Shown here: piece by piece, positions 31,838-41,860 of the stretch
Position numbering within the stretch: position 1 is the stretch's first letter
Layout: every line of letters starts with the position of its first letter
Source: an uncultured Akkermansia sp.
GTDB lineage: Bacteria; Verrucomicrobiota; Verrucomicrobiia; Verrucomicrobiales; Akkermansiaceae
Direction of reading: 5' to 3'
Length of the DNA stretch: 54,756 bases
Assembly: GCA_947589345.1 (NCBI GenBank)
Contig: CANQAC010000001.1
Span: 1-54,756 of the forward strand
Notes under the pieces: generated by a model
Seen by the model: the letters and a program-made list of their open reading frames with translations, nothing else
Told to the model about the DNA's origin: nothing
Databases searched by the model: none
Translations under genes and position numbers: made by a program

Positions 31838-34800
31838 ATGAAAATATCAACCCCATTCTCCATGATTCTTGCCTTGGCGCTTCTTGGGACCTCGCATGTG
31901 AGTCAGGCACAGGATCCGGCTGCCGAGTTCAAGGTTGTGCAGCAACTGCGTGCTGAGAAAAAAACAGCCGACGCTCTCAGGCGTACCGAACAAGTGTTGT
32001 CCGTGTATGGCAACCCGAATACTCGCGTAGGCAAGCAATTCTCGTATTTTGCGCCGTTTTTCCTGTGGCAGAAAGCGAGTATTCTCACTGATATGGGGGA
32101 GTATGATAAGGCGTGCGAGGTGTATAAAGAATTGAGTTCAAGTGCTACGTACAAGGATCGGACTCTTATAGAACGCTCCAAGGTGCTCCCCGGCTGGGGT
32201 GAAGAGGGGTATGCTCCTCTGCTCAGTATGGCTTTGTTTCAAGAGGGGCTGGCGAGGTATCACCAGGCGGTTGGTGCCAATGGAAAGGAGGGTAAGCCCG
32301 AGATGTTTGATAAATGCATTCCTCTGCTGGAAGATTACCTGAAGCAGTACGACGGCAATAAGGTATCCAAGAAGGAGAGGGCGATGAAGATTGACGGACA
32401 GGTGTGCGTGTTGCTGTTGCAGTCGTATTTGCTCAAAAAAGACCCGGACTTTGCAAAGGCTGGAGTCTACATGGAGCGCATGGGGAAGGCGAAGGCAATG
32501 CTGCCGGATGATATGGTGATGAGTGCGCTGAGTACCGTGATGCGCATTGCTTCTGATAACCCGAAGTATATTGAATGGGGAACTAAGATGGTGGAAGCTA
32601 ATCCGGGCAGTTTCCACGTGGCGGCTCATCGTCTTGCTCCATACACGGGGAATCTGTACAACTTTGGAGTGCGAGCCGTACGGCTTATGGAGGACGGACT
32701 CGCCGCCGGCAATATGGAGCAAGCTCTTTCGTCGCTCCGTACAGCCAATACCTTGCTGGGTATCATGCCGGATACCGTTGAAGCGAGGGATTCGCTCATG
32801 GATGTAGTGAAGCTCGTAGGGGTTTCACCCCGGAGCGTGGTAGATCGTAATTTGGGCATCTCCTATGTGGGAGATCGGAGTAAGAATTATGCAGAGCGTC
32901 TCAATTCGATTATCAACGATCACACAGAGTTAGAGGCGTACGCTACGCTTAGTCTGGCCAACGCGGCTGTGCGCTTGGGGTCTAGCCGCTTGGCCAAGGC
33001 GGGTGTGAAATTGATGTTGGAGCGCTACCCGCATTTGCGTCAGCAGGGAGGAGAAAAGAAGGAACTCCGGGATCTTAACTACCTGCAATATTCCCAGCTT
33101 TGCCGCGCTACCGGAGATGAGGAAACGGCTCTCAAGTACGAAGACAAGCTGAACCCCGAAAATGTGGGTGATGGCAACAAGAATGTGGTGGCGATCAACA
33201 AAATGATACGCCTTACCAAGGAGAGACAATGGGAGCGCGTTATTCCCGCAGCGGATGAAGTGCTTGCTGGGCTTACGGTTCAAACGGATCCGCTCAACTA
33301 CGTGAGCGCGCGCTTCACCAAGATAGCGGCCAACTACAACCTGCATCGCATGGAGCAGGTGGTCAAGGAAGGCAGCGAGTTGATAAACTCCGGCTTGTTC
33401 ACGCCTAAGGAAGGGGGTCTCACCGCAGAGCAGGTACTCAACTACGAGCCGCAGACCATGTACTTTGTCATGGATGCTTATAAGGAGCTGGGCGCAAAAG
33501 ATCCTAAAAATTACGACAAGGCCATGGCTGTGGCTGACAACTTTATGCAGAAGTATCCCTCCATCAATTTGGAGGAAAACAGCATGGCTCCCAATGTGTA
33601 TTTTGACGCTATCACGGTGTTGCTCAAGAGACGTGGTCACGGTGATGAAACAGCTGATAAAGCTGACATGCAGAAGGCATTGCGCTACTGCGATGTGATT
33701 GCTAAGAACTGGAAAGAGCACGAGCTTTATCCTACTTCGAAACTTCTCGCCGGCAGCATCCTGATCAATGGTGATGACGATTCAGTGAAGCCCGACGGTA
33801 TCGTTGCTCTTGAGGAATGTGTGCAGGCTGCACTCAAACTTGAGGAAGGTAAGGGTAAGCCGGTGGCTTCCAATGCTCTCTTCTGGCTTGTTTCTTTTGC
33901 ACCGGAGTATCCACGTGATGGGGAGGATCCCGCGGCGCTCGCCGCCCGTGTAAAGGGCTATTTTGATACCTACTGGAAGGATGTGGACAGCGAGGGTGAT
34001 GCCTATGCGTTGCAGATGGCGTCTCTTCAGCTCTCACGTTCTTTGGAAGCCAAGGATCCTGGTGCTTACGAAGAAGCCTTGGATAAGGCCCCAAAAGTCA
34101 TTGCTCGCGAGGCTGCGTACAACTTCGCGAACAACCTTCACAATCCGGAGCTTGAGCGTACCATCAACTCCTACGTTGAATCCTATGTGAATGGTGAAAA
34201 GGATATCCACAATAAGGTGCTTACTTTGGAGGAGAAAACGCAGCATCTTACCAACTTCCCCGGTATTGATCCGCAGGACAAGTATAGCAATGCTATCCTG
34301 CGTATGGCTTTGCTCAATTCCATGAACGAAGAGATGACCGCAGCCAAGCGGGGTGGTAGAGCAGAGGAAGCCGCTGGATTGGAACGCGATATTGCGCGCT
34401 CCTTCCGCCAGATGCGCGACGCCTTTAAACCAGAGGATCTCACCAACTTTATCTGTGTGCAAGTGGGTAATTTTGAAGTGGATTATGCGCGTCGTTTCCG
34501 TCCAGGCAGCCCGGAGCGTAAGCAAGAGGTGCAGATGGCTCTCGCTTATTTCAATCAGGTGCTTGATCGAGGGACAGATTACCAGAATGAGGCTATGCTG
34601 GGTAAGGCGCAGTCTCTGGCCCTTTCGGATGATGCCTCCGCTCAGCAGGAAGCCTTTGGACTGTATTCCAAGCTCAGCAATGTGCAGGATCCAGCCGTGG
34701 TTGGTCCCGCTCTCATTGGTTTGACCGATTTGAATATGAGTACCGGAAATTACCGCGGTGCTGTGGAGAGCGCTGGCAAGTTCATGAACATACGCGGTGG

Positions 34801-35221
34801 TAGTACACCCCGTGCTCGTCTGGAGATGATGCTCAAACTTGCCGAGGCTTTCTGTGCGTCGGGCGAAGTGCAAAAGGGTATTCAGACCTATGTAAACCTT
34901 TATAGCCAGAATCGAGGTAACATTACGTTTTCTGCTCCGGCTGTAAAGGGCATTATGACTCAACTTTGGAAGCGTAACACCCCATCCAGCGGCGATCGCT
35001 TACAGAACACTTTCAAGCAATCCGACCATTGGCGCGCTTGGAATACAGGTCGCGATTACGTGAACCAAATTCGCCGAGCCGGCATTGATCAAAAGATGAC
35101 GCCGGGTGAGAGAGATTTGTTCAATGAGGTCGTGCTGCTTGTGGAAGAATACAGCAAGGATGCTGCTGTGCAGCGAGAGGAGAAGGAGAAGAATGAATTC
35201 CAATCAAAACTCAGCAAGTAA
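31838..35221 (+). CDS. Large periplasmic TPR-repeat protein
   Basis: A 1127-residue secreted protein: signal peptide (residues 1-24, ending VSQAQDPA) followed by helical repeats of the TPR type through almost the whole length. Examples are the region around FLWQKASILTDMGEYDKACEVYKEL (about 72-96), ALFQEGLARYHQAVG, and later YNEAMLGKAQSLAL-like and ALIGLTDLNMSTGNYRGAVESAGKFM. No enzymatic motif or membrane anchor is seen, and the C terminus is charged (KDAAVQREEKEKNEFQSKL). It follows ExbB-ExbD-ExbD and precedes another secreted protein, so it probably is the periplasmic partner or scaffold through which the proton channel acts. Confidence 0.8.
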   Translation: MKISTPFSMILALALLGTSHVSQAQDPAAEFKVVQQLRAEKKTADALRRTEQVLSVYGNPNTRVGKQFSYFAPFFLWQKASILTDMGEYDKACEVYKELSSSATYKDRTLIERSKVLPGWGEEGYAPLLSMALFQEGLARYHQAVGANGKEGKPEMFDKCIPLLEDYLKQYDGNKVSKKERAMKIDGQVCVLLLQSYLLKKDPDFAKAGVYMERMGKAKAMLPDDMVMSALSTVMRIASDNPKYIEWGTKMVEANPGSFHVAAHRLAPYTGNLYNFGVRAVRLMEDGLAAGNMEQALSSLRTANTLLGIMPDTVEARDSLMDVVKLVGVSPRSVVDRNLGISYVGDRSKNYAERLNSIINDHTELEAYATLSLANAAVRLGSSRLAKAGVKLMLERYPHLRQQGGEKKELRDLNYLQYSQLCRATGDEETALKYEDKLNPENVGDGNKNVVAINKMIRLTKERQWERVIPAADEVLAGLTVQTDPLNYVSARFTKIAANYNLHRMEQVVKEGSELINSGLFTPKEGGLTAEQVLNYEPQTMYFVMDAYKELGAKDPKNYDKAMAVADNFMQKYPSINLEENSMAPNVYFDAITVLLKRRGHGDETADKADMQKALRYCDVIAKNWKEHELYPTSKLLAGSILINGDDDSVKPDGIVALEECVQAALKLEEGKGKPVASNALFWLVSFAPEYPRDGEDPAALAARVKGYFDTYWKDVDSEGDAYALQMASLQLSRSLEAKDPGAYEEALDKAPKVIAREAAYNFANNLHNPELERTINSYVESYVNGEKDIHNKVLTLEEKTQHLTNFPGIDPQDKYSNAILRMALLNSMNEEMTAAKRGGRAEEAAGLERDIARSFRQMRDAFKPEDLTNFICVQVGNFEVDYARRFRPGSPERKQEVQMALAYFNQVLDRGTDYQNEAMLGKAQSLALSDDASAQQEAFGLYSKLSNVQDPAVVGPALIGLTDLNMSTGNYRGAVESAGKFMNIRGGSTPRARLEMMLKLAEAFCASGEVQKGIQTYVNLYSQNRGNITFSAPAVKGIMTQLWKRNTPSSGDRLQNTFKQSDHWRAWNTGRDYVNQIRRAGIDQKMTPGERDLFNEVVLLVEEYSKDAAVQREEKEKNEFQSKLSK

Positions 35222-35261
35222 TCACACGACACAGACAACAATTCGCAAACGATTTACTGAT

Positions 35262-36296
35262 ATGAAAGCTAAACACGTTCTCATTCTTCTTTCTGGATTG
35301 CTTGCGCTGCAGTCTCAACTGTCGGCTCAGGAGCAGGGGCCTGCCCCCCTTGTACTCACGGCTCAGCTGCAGCCCAATAAGAGCAACAAACTGCGTCGCA
35401 TCCCCATTATGGCTCCTCCTGGGGCGCCCAAAGGAGTCTTTCTCTACCAGGTCTCTCGAGAGGAGCCGCCAGTGAGTGACCAGGTGAAGAATTACAAACT
35501 TTTCTTCATTGAAACTCCGCCGGATCTTGCCGGGGCGATGCGTGCTTACTCATCTGATGATCTGAACACAGCGAAGCGGCAGCTTGCTCGTGTGCGTGCC
35601 ACATATGCTCCTTTCATTGGGTTACCCAACAACCCCTCCACCACGGCCGCTCTTCTGGAACTGAGTTGCAACGCTCGCTCCATGGATTGGTCCGAATTGG
35701 GGAAGGTAGTGGAGGAGTTCCCCGCACCGAAGTCGCTGGAAGCGTCAAATCGTTTAAAACTGGAGGCGGCACGTGTCCTCAGTCATGTGAGCGATGATCC
35801 AGGTACGGCTGAGAGTCGCGCCAAGGAGGCCGAAGACGTCATCTCATCAGCCCAGAGATCCAACTCGGTCACCTCGGAGACTTATACTTGGCTTAAATAT
35901 GCCTTGGCGCGTGCGCTCGCGAGCAATATCCCTCCCGCAGAGTTGCAAAAGGGTATCAGCGAGCGAAATGCTAAGGTGGCCAGTCAAGCTGTGGATGCGT
36001 ACTGCGAGGCCGCGGCATCTGCTCACGGGCGCTACATGGAGATACCGGTAGATGCTATGCATCGTGCGTTCCACATTCTTTGGGCCATGCCTGGTGTGAG
36101 AGATTATATACCCCAAGCTCGAAAAATGGATAAAAAAGTGTGGGGCGCTGCGCCGTGTAACTTCAAGGATGCCGTGGCTTTGGCCTATCTGCTGCGCAAT
36201 GTGTATGCCCCGGCACTGAAGGATGAAGCCGTGACAACTGCCTGTGGTTTCTACTTCAGTGAGCAGCTTAACACGAAGAAGGCTCCCAAGAAATAA
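35262..36296 (+). CDS. Secreted helical protein of the exb-TPR operon, unknown
   Basis: A 344-residue protein with a clear signal peptide (MKAKHVLILLSGLLALQSQLSA, then QEQ). The mature part begins with a beta-like Pro-rich segment (RRIPIMAPPGAPKGVF) and continues with helical repeats resembling those of the preceding TPR protein (AMRAYSSDDLNTAKRQLARVRATY, LLELSCNARSMDWSEL). I do not recognise a named family. It lies 40 bases after the TPR gene and is closed by a strong terminator, so it is the last gene of the operon. ATG 35262 is chosen because the signal peptide begins there. Confidence 0.75.
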   Translation: MKAKHVLILLSGLLALQSQLSAQEQGPAPLVLTAQLQPNKSNKLRRIPIMAPPGAPKGVFLYQVSREEPPVSDQVKNYKLFFIETPPDLAGAMRAYSSDDLNTAKRQLARVRATYAPFIGLPNNPSTTAALLELSCNARSMDWSELGKVVEEFPAPKSLEASNRLKLEAARVLSHVSDDPGTAESRAKEAEDVISSAQRSNSVTSETYTWLKYALARALASNIPPAELQKGISERNAKVASQAVDAYCEAAASAHGRYMEIPVDAMHRAFHILWAMPGVRDYIPQARKMDKKVWGAAPCNFKDAVALAYLLRNVYAPALKDEAVTTACGFYFSEQLNTKKAPKK

Positions 36297-36314
36297 CCCT
36301 TATCTTCAAGCTTT

Positions 36315-36359
36315 GGCAGGTGGAGCAGCTAGACTCCTTCACCTGCCTTTTTCTTTTTT
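36315..36359 (+). terminator. Intrinsic terminator ending the exb-TPR operon
   Basis: GGCAGGTG (36315-36322) pairs perfectly with CACCTGCC (36340-36347), followed by TTTTTCTTTTTT. Confidence 0.9.
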
Positions 36360-36382
36360 CACACGATTCTTCGTAGATTGTC

Positions 36383-36868
36383 ATGCACGATATGATCGTT
36401 CGTCTGTACGCTCTTCCGGACCGAATCCTTCCTGCGAGCCCGGCGACGGAAGACGGAGTACGTATTCGTCGGTGTCGCCCTTTTGAGTTGCACGCATTAT
36501 TGCATTGGGTAGCCGCAAACTTCAGTCCCAAGTGGGTGAGCGAAGCGAGTGTCGCCATGAGCCATCAGCCTCCCGGTTGCTTTATTGCTACGCAGGACGC
36601 GCAGATCGTTGGCTTCGTATGTGTCGATGCTACGATGCGTGGATTCGTCGGTCCCATGGGGTTGGTGCAAGATGCTCGAGGCAAGGGGCTGGGACGTCGA
36701 CTGCTTCTCACCGCACTGCATGAGATGAGATCCCTCGGATACGCATACGCCATTATCGGGGGAGTCGGACCAGCTGATTTCTACCGCCATGTGGCCGGAG
36801 CCATCGATATTCCGGATTCGACCCCGGGCATATATGATAATTTGCTTCCTGATCCCCCTCTGGAGTGA
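36383..36868 (+). CDS. GNAT-family N-acetyltransferase
   Basis: A 161-residue acetyl-CoA-dependent acyltransferase. The central beta strand GFVCVDATMRGFVGPMGLV leads into the acetyl-CoA pyrophosphate loop DARGKGLGRRLLLTALHEM (the Q/R-x-x-G-x-G/A pattern), then a Tyr-containing strand (YAYAIIGGVGPADFYRH), the typical acid/base region. The N-terminal 30 residues are a non-conserved extension. The acceptor (protein, antibiotic, sugar amine) cannot be told. It lies between two terminators and so is transcribed alone; a TAGATT is close upstream. ATG 36392 is an alternative start. Confidence 0.85.
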   Translation: MHDMIVRLYALPDRILPASPATEDGVRIRRCRPFELHALLHWVAANFSPKWVSEASVAMSHQPPGCFIATQDAQIVGFVCVDATMRGFVGPMGLVQDARGKGLGRRLLLTALHEMRSLGYAYAIIGGVGPADFYRHVAGAIDIPDSTPGIYDNLLPDPPLE

Positions 36869-36928
36869 GAAATGGATGTTGCGTGCGCAATTTTTTTACC
36901 TCAAGCGATATTTTTCTTTCTCTTTACC

Positions 36929-36957
36929 TTGACACGCTCCCTGTTTCTTGCTAAAGT
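36929..36957 (+). promoter_or_regulatory. Promoter of the 231-residue lipoprotein gene
   Basis: Perfect TTGACA (36929-36934), 17 bases, TAAAGT (36952-36957). The leader is about 21 bases. Confidence 0.7.
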
Positions 36958-36984
36958 GCAAGAGAAGCACTACTTACCCTATCC

Positions 36985-37680
36985 ATGAAACAAACCATTT
37001 TCGCTGCTTCCTGTGCCGTTTTGGCTACTCTCATGCTCAGCTCCTGCCAAAAGGAGAACAAGAGCGTTGTTGAACTTGCGCGCGAACTTACGACCGAGCT
37101 GCAGGCGATCACGGATCTCCCTACGGCGAATGCCCATGCTGCTCGCGTTGCCGTGCTTAATAAGCGCTTTGAAAATGCCAAGGTGCGTGTGCTTGCATTG
37201 AACGACACGGCTCTGTATCGCAGCGCAGAGAGTGACTCTGCCAGCATGGGAGCTGATTATGCCGCAGCCACAAAAGCTCTTTCCCGTGAAGTTGGTCGTG
37301 TTCGCGCCTCATTTCCTTCTGCCTCCAGTGATGGCGATGTAGATAAGGATCGTCTTTTCATTGCTATTGCCGAAGCTCAGGGCGTCAAAGGTACGCCAGA
37401 TGAACTCAAGGAAGCAGGATCGCGATATATGCAAGATGCCAATAATCCCCATGCAACGCCCGGTGATTTTCCCGAGTATTACGGCTCAGAAAAGCTTCGT
37501 GACGCTCTTGCATACAGGGCTGCCGTGACCCAGGTCAACAATATGAAGTTTGACTCAGCGGAGGACGTGCCTGCCGTGCCGGCTGTCAGTCAGGAGCCTC
37601 AGGATGCCCCCACCGGTACAACGTCTGATGGTGACGGTGAAGGCGATTCCTCCGGCGACACTGGCGAGGAGGAACTTTGA
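36985..37680 (+). CDS. Lipoprotein with acidic tail, unknown
   Basis: A 231-residue protein with a lipoprotein signal (MKQTIFAASCAVLATLMLSSC; lipobox MLSSC, Cys21). The mature part is a helical, charged domain (VVELARELTTELQAITDLPTAN, AARVAVLNKRFENAKVRVLALN) resembling a coiled-coil bundle, then a loop-rich region. It ends in a strongly acidic Gly/Ser/Asp/Glu tail (SDGDGEGDSSGDTGEEEL). No family recognised. It is monocistronic: consensus promoter upstream, intrinsic terminator downstream. Probably located on the inner leaflet of the outer membrane or the inner membrane (residue +2 is Gln, favouring outer membrane). Confidence 0.75.
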   Translation: MKQTIFAASCAVLATLMLSSCQKENKSVVELARELTTELQAITDLPTANAHAARVAVLNKRFENAKVRVLALNDTALYRSAESDSASMGADYAAATKALSREVGRVRASFPSASSDGDVDKDRLFIAIAEAQGVKGTPDELKEAGSRYMQDANNPHATPGDFPEYYGSEKLRDALAYRAAVTQVNNMKFDSAEDVPAVPAVSQEPQDAPTGTTSDGDGEGDSSGDTGEEEL

Positions 37681-37730
37681 GAACAGACCCTCGCCGCGTG
37701 AGCAGGTGAGGCTCCCGTGAGTACTGTCAC

Positions 37731-37766
37731 AAAGCGGCTCAGCGAATGATGCGGTGCCGCTTTTTT
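37731..37766 (+). terminator. Intrinsic terminator before truA
   Basis: AAAGCGGC (37731-37738) pairs with GCCGCTTT (37756-37763), ending in six T. The possible upstream truA starts at 37746 and 37749 lie inside this structure and are therefore unlikely. Confidence 0.8.
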
Positions 37767-37775
37767 ACTCCTGAT

Positions 37776-38546
37776 ATGCCGCGTTATTTGTTCACTTGCG
37801 CCTACGACGGTCAACCTTGGCTCGGTTGGCAGAGTCAGGCCGGCGGCGGCACTGTGCAGGATTGCATCGAAAGCGCGTTTGCACGTATCCTTAAGGGCTC
37901 ATTACGGATACACGCTGCTGGACGCACGGACTCGGGAGTGCATGCCTTGGCTCAGTGTTTTCATGCAGACGTGCCAGCTGCTTGTCATTTGAATGAAGAA
38001 ACTTGGCGTGCCGCTCTGAATGCTCAGTTACCAGCTTCCGTCCGTATCATGGATGTACGAGTTGTCTCGCCCGATTTTCACGCGCGGTTCAGTGCTACTG
38101 CCAAAGAGTACGAGTACCGCATCTGCGTCGGGGTGGTATTACCGCCTCATTTGGCTGGTCGCGTGTGGCATTGTCGGCACGCTCTGCATGTCTCCGTGTT
38201 GCGCCGTACTCTCAAGCTTTTTGAGGGAGAACACGATTTTCGAAATTTCAGTGCGCGCCGTGGTAACGAACCGACGTCCCCACCGCCAGATTTTTTTTGT
38301 CGCACGATATATTCAGCTACTCTCACTCAGAGTGGAGAAATTCTGGTTATGCGTTTTTGTGGTTCCGGTTTCCTTTATCGTATGGTACGTATGCTCGTGG
38401 GGACAGCTGTCCGAGTCGCTTGCGGATCATTGCAGATGGCTGATATCCGTCATATGCTGAAGTATCCATCCGGTACTGCACCCCGCTATTGTGCTCCTGC
38501 GGAGGGATTATATCTCACGCGAGTCATTTATGACAACGTGTCTTAA
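37776..38546 (+). CDS. truA: tRNA pseudouridine synthase A
   Basis: TruA makes pseudouridine at positions 38-40 of tRNA anticodon arms. The 256-residue product has the catalytic motif AAGRTDSGVHA with nucleophile Asp52, the N-terminal YDGQPWLGWQSQ, then EYEYRICVG, GEHDFRNFSA and the closing GSGFLYRMVRMLVGT. All family elements are present. ATG 37776 is the family-like start (MPRYLFTCAYDG); upstream codons lie in a terminator. It is followed by a bidirectional terminator shared with the convergent Sel1 gene. Confidence 0.95.
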   Translation: MPRYLFTCAYDGQPWLGWQSQAGGGTVQDCIESAFARILKGSLRIHAAGRTDSGVHALAQCFHADVPAACHLNEETWRAALNAQLPASVRIMDVRVVSPDFHARFSATAKEYEYRICVGVVLPPHLAGRVWHCRHALHVSVLRRTLKLFEGEHDFRNFSARRGNEPTSPPPDFFCRTIYSATLTQSGEILVMRFCGSGFLYRMVRMLVGTAVRVACGSLQMADIRHMLKYPSGTAPRYCAPAEGLYLTRVIYDNVS

Positions 38547-38567
38547 TTTCCTCCCTTTTCAGGAAAG

Positions 38568-38604
38568 TACGCGCACTGTCTCCCGACAGCGCGCGTAATT
38601 TTTT
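38568..38604. terminator. Terminator between truA and the Sel1-repeat gene
   Basis: TACGCGC (38568-38574) pairs with GCGCGTA (38591-38597) and inner CTGT with ACAG, followed by six T on the plus strand. The convergent arrangement allows use from both sides. Confidence 0.82.
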
Positions 38605-38618
38605 GGTTAATCCTTTTT

Positions 38619-39110
38619 TCACATATCCGTGTTTTTTGAGTCGCCGGAAGAGCTTGGATTTTCTTTGCCGCCGTTTTCTTTGCACTGATCCATGAACTCT
38701 TTAGCCTTCTCCCCGTCTTTTTCAACTCCTCCCTTGCCGTGTTCATACATGTGAGCCAGCGCGCGGCATGCCGTCGGATTGCCTTCTTTGGCTGCCTTTA
38801 ACAGACCGGGCAGGGCATGTGCATACAGTGCCTTTGCCTTTTCCGGGTCCTTCTTCGTCCCGTTTACTCCGTTTTCTGTGATGTACGCTATGGCGTATTG
38901 CGCTATCGGGTCTCCATTCGCTGCGGCCAGTGTCATCGTATCCACGTTGATCCAATAGGTTTCATCACACGATGCACCCGTTCCATCTGCACTGCAGGTG
39001 ATGGAGGGCCTTGTGGCGTCCTGTCCGCTTGGGGTGGTGGTGCTGTCAGAGGCGCCCATAGCCAGGAAGCTGCTCAACGCCATTATTGTCATGAATGCTG
39101 TTGTTTTCAT
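38619..39110 (-). CDS. Secreted Sel1-repeat protein
   Basis: A 163-residue protein with a signal peptide (MKTTAFMTIMALSSFLAMGA) followed by a Ser/Thr-rich linker and two Sel1-like repeats: one around AAANGDPIAQYAIAYITENGVNGTKKDPEKAKALYAHA, one around AAKEGNPTACRALAHMYEHGKGGVEKDGEKAKEFMDQ. The pattern is A-x3-G-x2-x-A-x-Y-x-L-A-x2-Y-x2-G-x-G-V-x-K-D-x2-K-A. Two cysteines in the linker could form a disulfide. Sel1 proteins are adaptor scaffolds; no partner is evident. The C-terminal tail is polar and disordered. The neighbour upstream is the divergent tRNA-Thr/tuf promoter. Confidence 0.82.
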   Translation of the reverse strand: MKTTAFMTIMALSSFLAMGASDSTTTPSGQDATRPSITCSADGTGASCDETYWINVDTMTLAAANGDPIAQYAIAYITENGVNGTKKDPEKAKALYAHALPGLLKAAKEGNPTACRALAHMYEHGKGGVEKDGEKAKEFMDQCKENGGKENPSSSGDSKNTDM

Positions 39111-39222
39111 AGGCTTTCAGGATGCATCTACCTGGGGCAGACTGCAAACTAACTTTACCAACCTTTAGTTCTCACGATTTTCTTTTATTAAGAAAAAATT
39201 ATATCTTTTCGCGAAATTGTGA

Positions 39223-39251
39223 TTGACGTAGCGCCAAATGTCGTGTATATT
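39223..39251 (+). promoter_or_regulatory. Promoter of the tRNA-Thr/tuf transcription unit
   Basis: TTGACG (39223-39228), 17 bases, TATATT (39246-39251). It is among the strongest promoters in the window and is followed about 40 bases later by tRNA-Thr. Confidence 0.75.
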
Positions 39252-39297
39252 CTCCCCGCTTTTCCGTCCCCTCGTGGGATGGCTCTGGAGCGTGATC

Positions 39298-39369
<72 letters not shown>

Positions 39370-39415
39370 TTGATGCTCTGCAAGAATAAGCAGCTTAAAC
39401 TAATACAACAACATT

Positions 39416-40597
<1,182 letters not shown>

Positions 40598-40623
40598 TCC
40601 CGCTTTATTTTATAACCTAACCC

Positions 40624-40711
40624 CCGGCTGCACCACGCTTCCCCGTTGAGGAGAACAAGGTACAGCCGGCGCGGGTGGCGGGGGATGCCTCAGTTATAGG
40701 TGGCATCCCCC
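40624..40711 (+). terminator. Two GC-rich hairpins between tuf and tRNA-Trp
   Basis: CCGGCTG (40624-40630) pairs with CAGCCGG (40663-40669), and GGGGGATGCC (40680-40689) pairs perfectly with GGCATCCCCC (40702-40711). Neither has a T-run, so they may be processing sites, a stabiliser of the tuf 3' end, or a factor-dependent terminator. rpmG, often found here, is absent. Confidence 0.55.
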
Positions 40712-40744
40712 GGCCGTCCGACCAAAGCAAACTTATAATCCTTT

Positions 40745-40817
40745 AGGGTACTAGCTCAATTGGTAGAGCAGCGGTCTCCAAAACCGCGTGTTGGGAGTTC
40801 GAGTCTCTCGTACCCTG
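40745..40817 (+). tRNA. tRNA-Trp (anticodon CCA)
   Basis: 73 bases: acceptor AGGGTAC/GTACCCT, D arm GCTC/GAGC, anticodon stem GCGGT/ACCGC with loop CTCCAAA (CCA at 40778-40780), T arm GGGAG/CTCTC around TTCGAGT, discriminator G as usual for Trp. The 3' CCA is not encoded. Placed 59 bases before secE, as in many bacteria. Confidence 0.97.
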
Positions 40818-40876
40818 TTCAAGAAGTCAGCAAACAGATTCCAAGAGAACGTCACTTTTTCCCCCGTAAAACTCCT

Positions 40877-41104
40877 ATGTTCCGCAAGCTTTCACAATTC
40901 ATCTCGGCGATCAAGAGTGAACTCAAGAAGTGTTCATGGCCGTGGGAAAGTGACCCGAAGATTAAAGGTTTCAAAAAGTTTCGAGAGTTGTGGGGATCCA
41001 CACTGGTGGTGTTGATTGCCATGGTGTTGCTGGGTGCCTATGTCGCGTTTTTCGATTTTGTGATGGCTCGTGTGGTAACATGGGCCGTGGAGCAACTTTC
41101 CTGA
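40877..41104 (+). CDS. secE: Preprotein translocase subunit SecE
   Basis: SecE clamps the SecY channel. The 75-residue single-helix form has the conserved amphipathic element SAIKSELKKCSWPWESD (the KxELKKVxWP signature), then FRELWGSTLVVLIAMVLLGAYVAFFDFVMARVV as the membrane anchor. ATG 40877 follows a short leader after tRNA-Trp; the upstream frame overlapping the tRNA is not coding. It precedes nusG, as is nearly universal. Confidence 0.95.
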   Translation: MFRKLSQFISAIKSELKKCSWPWESDPKIKGFKKFRELWGSTLVVLIAMVLLGAYVAFFDFVMARVVTWAVEQLS

Positions 41105-41153
41105 TGTAAGCCGTAATTAATTCTTATCCACCTCACTTATCTCACCTCCTTCT

Positions 41154-41801
41154 ATGTCACGCCCCTACGAACGCAAGTCTGGTACGCGCCACGCTATACC
41201 CGCTGCCCAGGATCAGTGGTATGTATTGCATGTGCTTTCCAATAAAGAACGCCGTGCGGTGGAAAACCTTAAACGACTTTTCAAGGAAGATGAAGAGCTT
41301 GGAGCGTTACTCCAGAGCGAACCTCTCGTCCCCACGGAAAAAGTAGAAGAAGTCCGCAATGGGAAAAAGGTTGTCCAAGAACGCAAGCTTTATCCTGGCT
41401 ACGTGTACCTTAACTTTGCCCTTCGTGACCCGGTTTCCGGTGCCCTTAACAATGATGCCTGGTATAAGATTCAGGCGGTTGACGGCGTCATCAGTTTTGC
41501 TTGCGGTCGCAATAAGGAACCCCTCCCCATGTCGTCCAAGGATGTGGCCGACTTCAAGCGTGAAGTGGAACGTCGTAGCGAAGGTACGCGCCAAAAGATC
41601 GTCATCAATGTGCAGGATGAAGTCGTAGTGCTGGAAGGTGCGTTCCAAGGTGAGAGAGGCATCGTGGAAGAGGTTGATACGGAACATGGGCGCTTGCGCG
41701 TTGGAGTGACAATGTTTGGACGTTCCAACCCGCTGGATTTGGATTTCACGCAAGTTCAGATTGTGCCGGAGGACGAGCGCAATATTCCACGAAGCGAATA
41801 A
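41154..41801 (+). CDS. nusG: Transcription termination/antitermination protein NusG
   Basis: NusG binds the RNA polymerase clamp and links it to Rho or the ribosome. The 215 residues have an NGN domain (QWYVLHVLSNKERRAVENL through RKLYPGYVYLNFAL) and a C-terminal KOW domain (VVVLEGAFQGERGIVEEVDTEHGRLRVGVTMFGRSNPLDLDFTQVQ). It exceeds the common 180-residue length through a 15-residue N-terminal tail and a loop near residues 45-75. The UTR directly before its ATG reads TCACCTCCTTCT, close to the 3' tail of 16S rRNA. Confidence 0.97.
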   Translation: MSRPYERKSGTRHAIPAAQDQWYVLHVLSNKERRAVENLKRLFKEDEELGALLQSEPLVPTEKVEEVRNGKKVVQERKLYPGYVYLNFALRDPVSGALNNDAWYKIQAVDGVISFACGRNKEPLPMSSKDVADFKREVERRSEGTRQKIVINVQDEVVVLEGAFQGERGIVEEVDTEHGRLRVGVTMFGRSNPLDLDFTQVQIVPEDERNIPRSE

Positions 41802-41860
41802 CTTTTTCCTGCTTTGGCGGTGTCAACCCGGCAGAGAGGATCACATAAACAAACAAAACC

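Noticed and set aside
40760-40876. N-terminal extension of SecE
   Set aside because: It runs through tRNA-Trp and the translated residues are not SecE-like.
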